This document shows positions 60,983 through 64,000 of a DNA stretch of 64,000 bases, piece by piece. The stretch comes from Sedimentibacter hydroxybenzoicus DSM 7310 (GTDB lineage Bacteria; Bacillota; Clostridia; Tissierellales; Sedimentibacteraceae). Each line of letters opens with the position of its first letter. Within the stretch, counting starts at the first letter, position 1. The position numbers and the translations under genes are program-made. The stretch is taken from the NCBI RefSeq assembly GCF_013403245.1, contig NZ_JACBNQ010000007.1, positions 1-64,000 of the forward strand, read 5' to 3'. Under the pieces are notes generated by a model, which was given only the letters and a program-made list of their open reading frames with translations, was not told where the DNA came from and made no database searches.

Positions 60983-62677
60983 TTAAAGCTTGGAATCATC
61001 AATGTTGTCCAGATAACTTTTTATATGTGAAGAAACTGTCTTGATAGTATTTTCCTCAAACGGGCTTTTTAGATTTCCGGTTTTAACTATTTCAAGGAAG
61101 GATTGGCTTCCTCCCACCTTACAAATGTTGTTGTAGTCCTCCCACGCTTTTTCACTGTCTTCATTAAATTTAATCCAGTACTGATATGCACATATTTGTG
61201 CCAAGGTATAATCGATATAGTAGAAGGGACTGGAAAATATATGCCCCTGCTTAAACCAATAGGTTCCTTTATTTAAGAAGTCATTGTCTTCATAATCCTT
61301 GTACGGTGTATATTTCATTTCCGTTTTTCTCCACGCAGCTTTTCTTTCATCAGGAGTCATATCAGGATTTTCATAAACTATATGCTGAAATTCGTCAACG
61401 GTTACTCCATACGGTATGAAATTAAGTGAATCAGCTAAGTGGAAGTATTTAAATTTTTCCGTATCATTTTCGAAGAATAATTTCATCCATGGCCATGTTA
61501 TAAACTCCATACCCATAGAATGTATTTCACACGCTTCATAGGTAGGGAAGCTGTATTCAGGTGCATCTAAGTTTCTGCTCTGATACGTCTGGAATGCATG
61601 ACCGGCTTCGTGGGTTACCACGGTTACATCATCCTGTGTACCATTGAAGTTGGCAAAGATGAACGGTGATTTGTATTTATGTAAGAATGTACAGTAGCCG
61701 CCTGCCTGTTTATTTGGCTTTGTTTCAAGGTCAAATAAATCTCTTTCAAGCATCATATTGATGAACTCACCTGTTTCAGGAGAAAGCTCTTCGTACATTT
61801 TTTTTGTTTTTTCCATAATCCAAGGTTTATCGCCCTTAGGAGCAGGGTTTCCTGTCATAAAGTTTAACGGGATGTCGTAATATTTAAAATTATCTGCTTT
61901 TATTCTTTTAGCCTGCTTATTTCGTAAATCATTCGATAAAGGGACTATGTATTTTAAAACGTGTTCCCTGAACCTGCTTACGTCATCATTATTGTAATCA
62001 GACCTGCACATTCTGAGGTATCCCAGTTCAACATAGTTTTTAAATCCAAGCTTTACGGCAATTTCATTTCTCGTTTTAACTAATTTATCATAGATAGAAT
62101 CAAATTTTTCTTCATTTTTCTTAAAGAAGCTGCTCCATTTTTCATAGGCTTCCTTTCTTACACTTCTGTCCATGGATTCCATATATGGCTGCATTTGCGA
62201 TAAATTAAGAACTTTTCCGTCATGTTCAATTTTAGCGGATGATATTAATTTGGAGTATTCGCTGGCAAGCTTATTTTCTTCTTGCATGAGAGGAACAACC
62301 TCATCAGAAAATGTTTTTATTTCCATTTCAGCCAGAGTAAACAGCTGAGGTTTAACCCTTGCTTTTAATTCTTCTTTAAATCCAGAATTTAATAATGCTT
62401 TATAAAACTCAACTCTGAGTCCGTGAAGCTTCGGCATCGTCATATCTATGTATTCATTTTCTTTGTCATAAAATTCATCGGCAGTATTAATAGAATTCCT
62501 TATCAGTACAAGCTGAGCCATAGTTTCGGTTTCTTTCTGAAGCTCGTTTATCTTTTGTAAATAACGGTATTGCTCTTCCGCATCCTTCGAACCGTTAAAT
62601 TTGCTCAATAGCTCCATATATTGAGATTTGACATTTTCATATTCAGGTCGAACATATTCGTAATCTTTAAATTGCAT
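60983..62677 (-). CDS. pepF: M3 family oligoendopeptidase
   Basis: A 564-aa cytoplasmic zinc peptidase of the PepF/M3 family. HEAGHAFQ (about residues 356-363) is the HExxH site, followed by the Glu in SFPTYEACEIHSMGMEF. It degrades short peptides. AGGTG lies 5 bp before the ATG. It is convergent with the ferredoxin gene. Confidence 0.93.
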   Translation of the reverse strand: MQFKDYEYVRPEYENVKSQYMELLSKFNGSKDAEEQYRYLQKINELQKETETMAQLVLIRNSINTADEFYDKENEYIDMTMPKLHGLRVEFYKALLNSGFKEELKARVKPQLFTLAEMEIKTFSDEVVPLMQEENKLASEYSKLISSAKIEHDGKVLNLSQMQPYMESMDRSVRKEAYEKWSSFFKKNEEKFDSIYDKLVKTRNEIAVKLGFKNYVELGYLRMCRSDYNNDDVSRFREHVLKYIVPLSNDLRNKQAKRIKADNFKYYDIPLNFMTGNPAPKGDKPWIMEKTKKMYEELSPETGEFINMMLERDLFDLETKPNKQAGGYCTFLHKYKSPFIFANFNGTQDDVTVVTHEAGHAFQTYQSRNLDAPEYSFPTYEACEIHSMGMEFITWPWMKLFFENDTEKFKYFHLADSLNFIPYGVTVDEFQHIVYENPDMTPDERKAAWRKTEMKYTPYKDYEDNDFLNKGTYWFKQGHIFSSPFYYIDYTLAQICAYQYWIKFNEDSEKAWEDYNNICKVGGSQSFLEIVKTGNLKSPFEENTIKTVSSHIKSYLDNIDDSKL

Positions 62678-62796
62678 ACCACACCTCTTTTTGCTTTATA
62701 TAATCATATTATACCAAAAATTGATAAAAATACAATGAAAAATATGTCATATGATAAACCTGTATAAATGTTACTGTGTTTAAACAGTCTCATTCA

Positions 62797-62903
62797 CCAA
62801 TTTACCTGCTCCTTGCGTCGCATAAATTGGGAATTCGTTGTATTTGACCTACCGCTGGTTGTTCTGCGCTCTCGCTTGAACAAACAGGGTTAGGGCATAA
62901 AAA
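62797..62903. repeat. Intergenic repeat with CCAATTTA/TAAATTGG arms and a 22-bp copy of 20965-20986
   Basis: 62797-62804 and 62823-62830 form inverted arms, and 62882-62903 is an exact reverse complement of 20965-20986. The 315-bp gap (62678-62992) holds this and a promoter; no ORF of note was seen. Confidence 0.5.
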
Positions 62904-62907
62904 TACA

Positions 62908-62937
62908 TTGCAGTTATTGAAATAAGTATGTTATAAT
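62908..62937 (+). promoter_or_regulatory. Promoter of the DUF512 gene
   Basis: TTGCAG (62908-62913), 18-bp spacer, TATAAT (62932-62937), 55 bp before the start codon. Confidence 0.45.
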
Positions 62938-62992
62938 GTAATGAACTTTTTCAACAACCTACAGATTGAGGAAAAATATATAAGGATGCAAC

Positions 62993-64000
62993 ATGAAAAA
63001 TATTATAGTAAAGGTTTTAAAAAATTCCATTGCCGAAGAACTTGAGCTTGAGCCCGGCGATGAGCTTATTTCGGTGAACAACTGCAGTATAAAGGATTAT
63101 ATAGATTATAAGTATCAAATATCGGACGATTTTGTTTTGTTTGAAATAAAAAAACAAAACGGTGAAATCTGGGAGCTCGAAATAGAAAAGGAATACGATG
63201 AGGATATCGGAATAGTATTTGAAAACCCTTTGATGGATAACATTAAGGTGTGTTCAAATAAATGTATTTTTTGTTTCATAGACCAGATGCCTAAGGGTAT
63301 GAGAAAAACTCTTTATTTAAAAGATGACGATACGAGACTATCATTTCTTTACGGCAATTTTATAACATTGACCAACTTGACGGAGGATGAAATAGACAGA
63401 ATCGTAAAATACAGAATAAGTCCTATTAAAGTTTCGGTTCACACTACGGATTCAGAGCTCAGAAAATACATGATGGGCAACGATAAGGACATAAATATCC
63501 TGGAATATTTGAAAAAATTAATTGATGCGGGAATAACCGTTGATTGTCAGATAGTCTTAGTGAGGGATGTAAATGACAAGGAACAATTAAGTAAGACAAT
63601 CAATGATTTGTCTTCGCTGCATCCGGGCTTAAGGAGCGTTGCTGTAGTGCCTGTGGGGCTGACTAAGTTCAGAGAAAGATTGTTGGAACTGAAGCCCTTT
63701 GACATGGAAAGCTCAACAGATGTAGTAAGACAGATAACAGAAATTCAGAAAAAGCTGCTGAAGAAATTAGGAACGAGATTTATATTCATAGCAGATGAAT
63801 TTTATATCCAAGGCGGGAATGATTTTCCGTCGTATGAAAGCTACGAGGATTTTGACCAGCTTGAAAACGGCATAGGAATGTGCAGATTGTTCAAGCAGCA
63901 AATTGAAGATTTGATAGGTGAATATGAGGGAAGCGAACCAGTTGCAGAGGAAATTACATTTGTTACCGGAGTTGCCGCTTATGAATTGCTGACAGAGATA
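62993..64000 (+). CDS. DUF512 radical SAM protein (3' truncated by window end)
   Basis: The first 336 codons of a PDZ-radical SAM-DUF512 protein. An N-terminal PDZ-like part (ELELEPGDELISVNNC) is followed by the radical SAM cluster CSNKCIFCFIDQMPKGMRKTL (Cys x3, about residues 86-93) and the DUF512 region (GVAAYELLTEI). Its role is unknown; in Clostridia it usually precedes der/engA. AAGGA lies 7 bp before the ATG. The stop codon is beyond the window. Confidence 0.92.
   Translation, partial: MKNIIVKVLKNSIAEELELEPGDELISVNNCSIKDYIDYKYQISDDFVLFEIKKQNGEIWELEIEKEYDEDIGIVFENPLMDNIKVCSNKCIFCFIDQMPKGMRKTLYLKDDDTRLSFLYGNFITLTNLTEDEIDRIVKYRISPIKVSVHTTDSELRKYMMGNDKDINILEYLKKLIDAGITVDCQIVLVRDVNDKEQLSKTINDLSSLHPGLRSVAVVPVGLTKFRERLLELKPFDMESSTDVVRQITEIQKKLLKKLGTRFIFIADEFYIQGGNDFPSYESYEDFDQLENGIGMCRLFKQQIEDLIGEYEGSEPVAEEITFVTGVAAYELLTEI

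Overview
The window is from a low-GC, anaerobic, endospore-forming member of the Clostridia. The evidence is AT-rich codon use, Gram-positive Shine-Dalgarno sites, an intact pro-sigma-K gene, spoIVFA/spoIVFB and bofA homologues, a complete Rnf complex, a selenocysteine (Sec) system, and gene blocks syntenic with Bacillus/Clostridium (mltG-trmR-trhP; nadD-yqeK-rsfS; mreBCD-PBP2-minD-spoIVFAB; bofA...yaaO-tmk-darA-holB-ricT). A Tissierellales/Sedimentibacter-like host is a guess from general look only. Most of the window is chromosomal core. The accessory-looking parts are roughly 3.4-8.5 kb and 38.8-41.2 kb.

Layout. 0.1-3.1 kb: mltG and the tRNA-U34 modification pair trmR/trhP. 3.1-6.8 kb: a DUF2164 protein, a luxE-luxC pair (fatty acid activation and reduction without luciferase genes), and a GNAT. 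6.8-8.5 kb (minus): sigK and a Pro/Met/Gly-repeat protein. 8.6-10.9 kb: mannose-family PTS with a fused IIC-IID. 10.9-12.8 kb: nadD, yqeK, rsfS, ridA. 12.9-14.2 kb (minus): a D,D-carboxypeptidase. 14.3-20.3 kb: comEA, then selD (itself with an in-frame Sec UGA), selA, selB, an orphan response regulator and tRNA-Sec. 20.3-26.5 kb: UspA, a YkvA protein, a membrane pseudokinase-like protein and a MacAB-type export system. 26.6-38.8 kb: thioesterase, nrdR, DUF4241, then a long rod-shape/division/sporulation block. 38.8-41.3 kb: repeats, a relBE relic, a possible small RNA, a two-gene minus-strand island and tRNA-Leu. 41.4-46.1 kb: PhzF, then a putative hydrogen/redox-sensing cluster (DRTGG, GHKL ATPase, FeFe-hydrogenase-like protein, DRTGG, PHP, GHKL ATPase). 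46.3-51.2 kb: rnfCDGEAB. 51.5-53.6 kb: pncA-like and pncB NAD salvage genes. 53.7-56.3 kb: a CofE-like protein, a FUSC-type membrane protein, bofA and a small membrane protein. 56.4-60.6 kb: yaaO-like decarboxylase, tmk, darA, holB, ricT. 60.8-64 kb: ferredoxin, oligoendopeptidase and the start of a DUF512 radical SAM gene.

The genes connect in several ways. SelD/SelA/SelB/tRNA-Sec form a complete Sec synthesis and decoding set, and SelD depends on it for its own translation. Sigma-K, SpoIVFB, SpoIVFA and BofA together make the mother-cell sigma-K activation checkpoint. The FeFe-hydrogenase-like cluster sits directly upstream of Rnf, suggesting redox sensing beside the main ferredoxin:NAD energy coupler. 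pncA/pncB and nadD contribute to NAD supply. Dispersed elements (a 53-bp repeat that has inserted into a copy of itself, and long perfect GGGGACGG palindromes at convergent gene ends) are the clearest structure not explained by genes.
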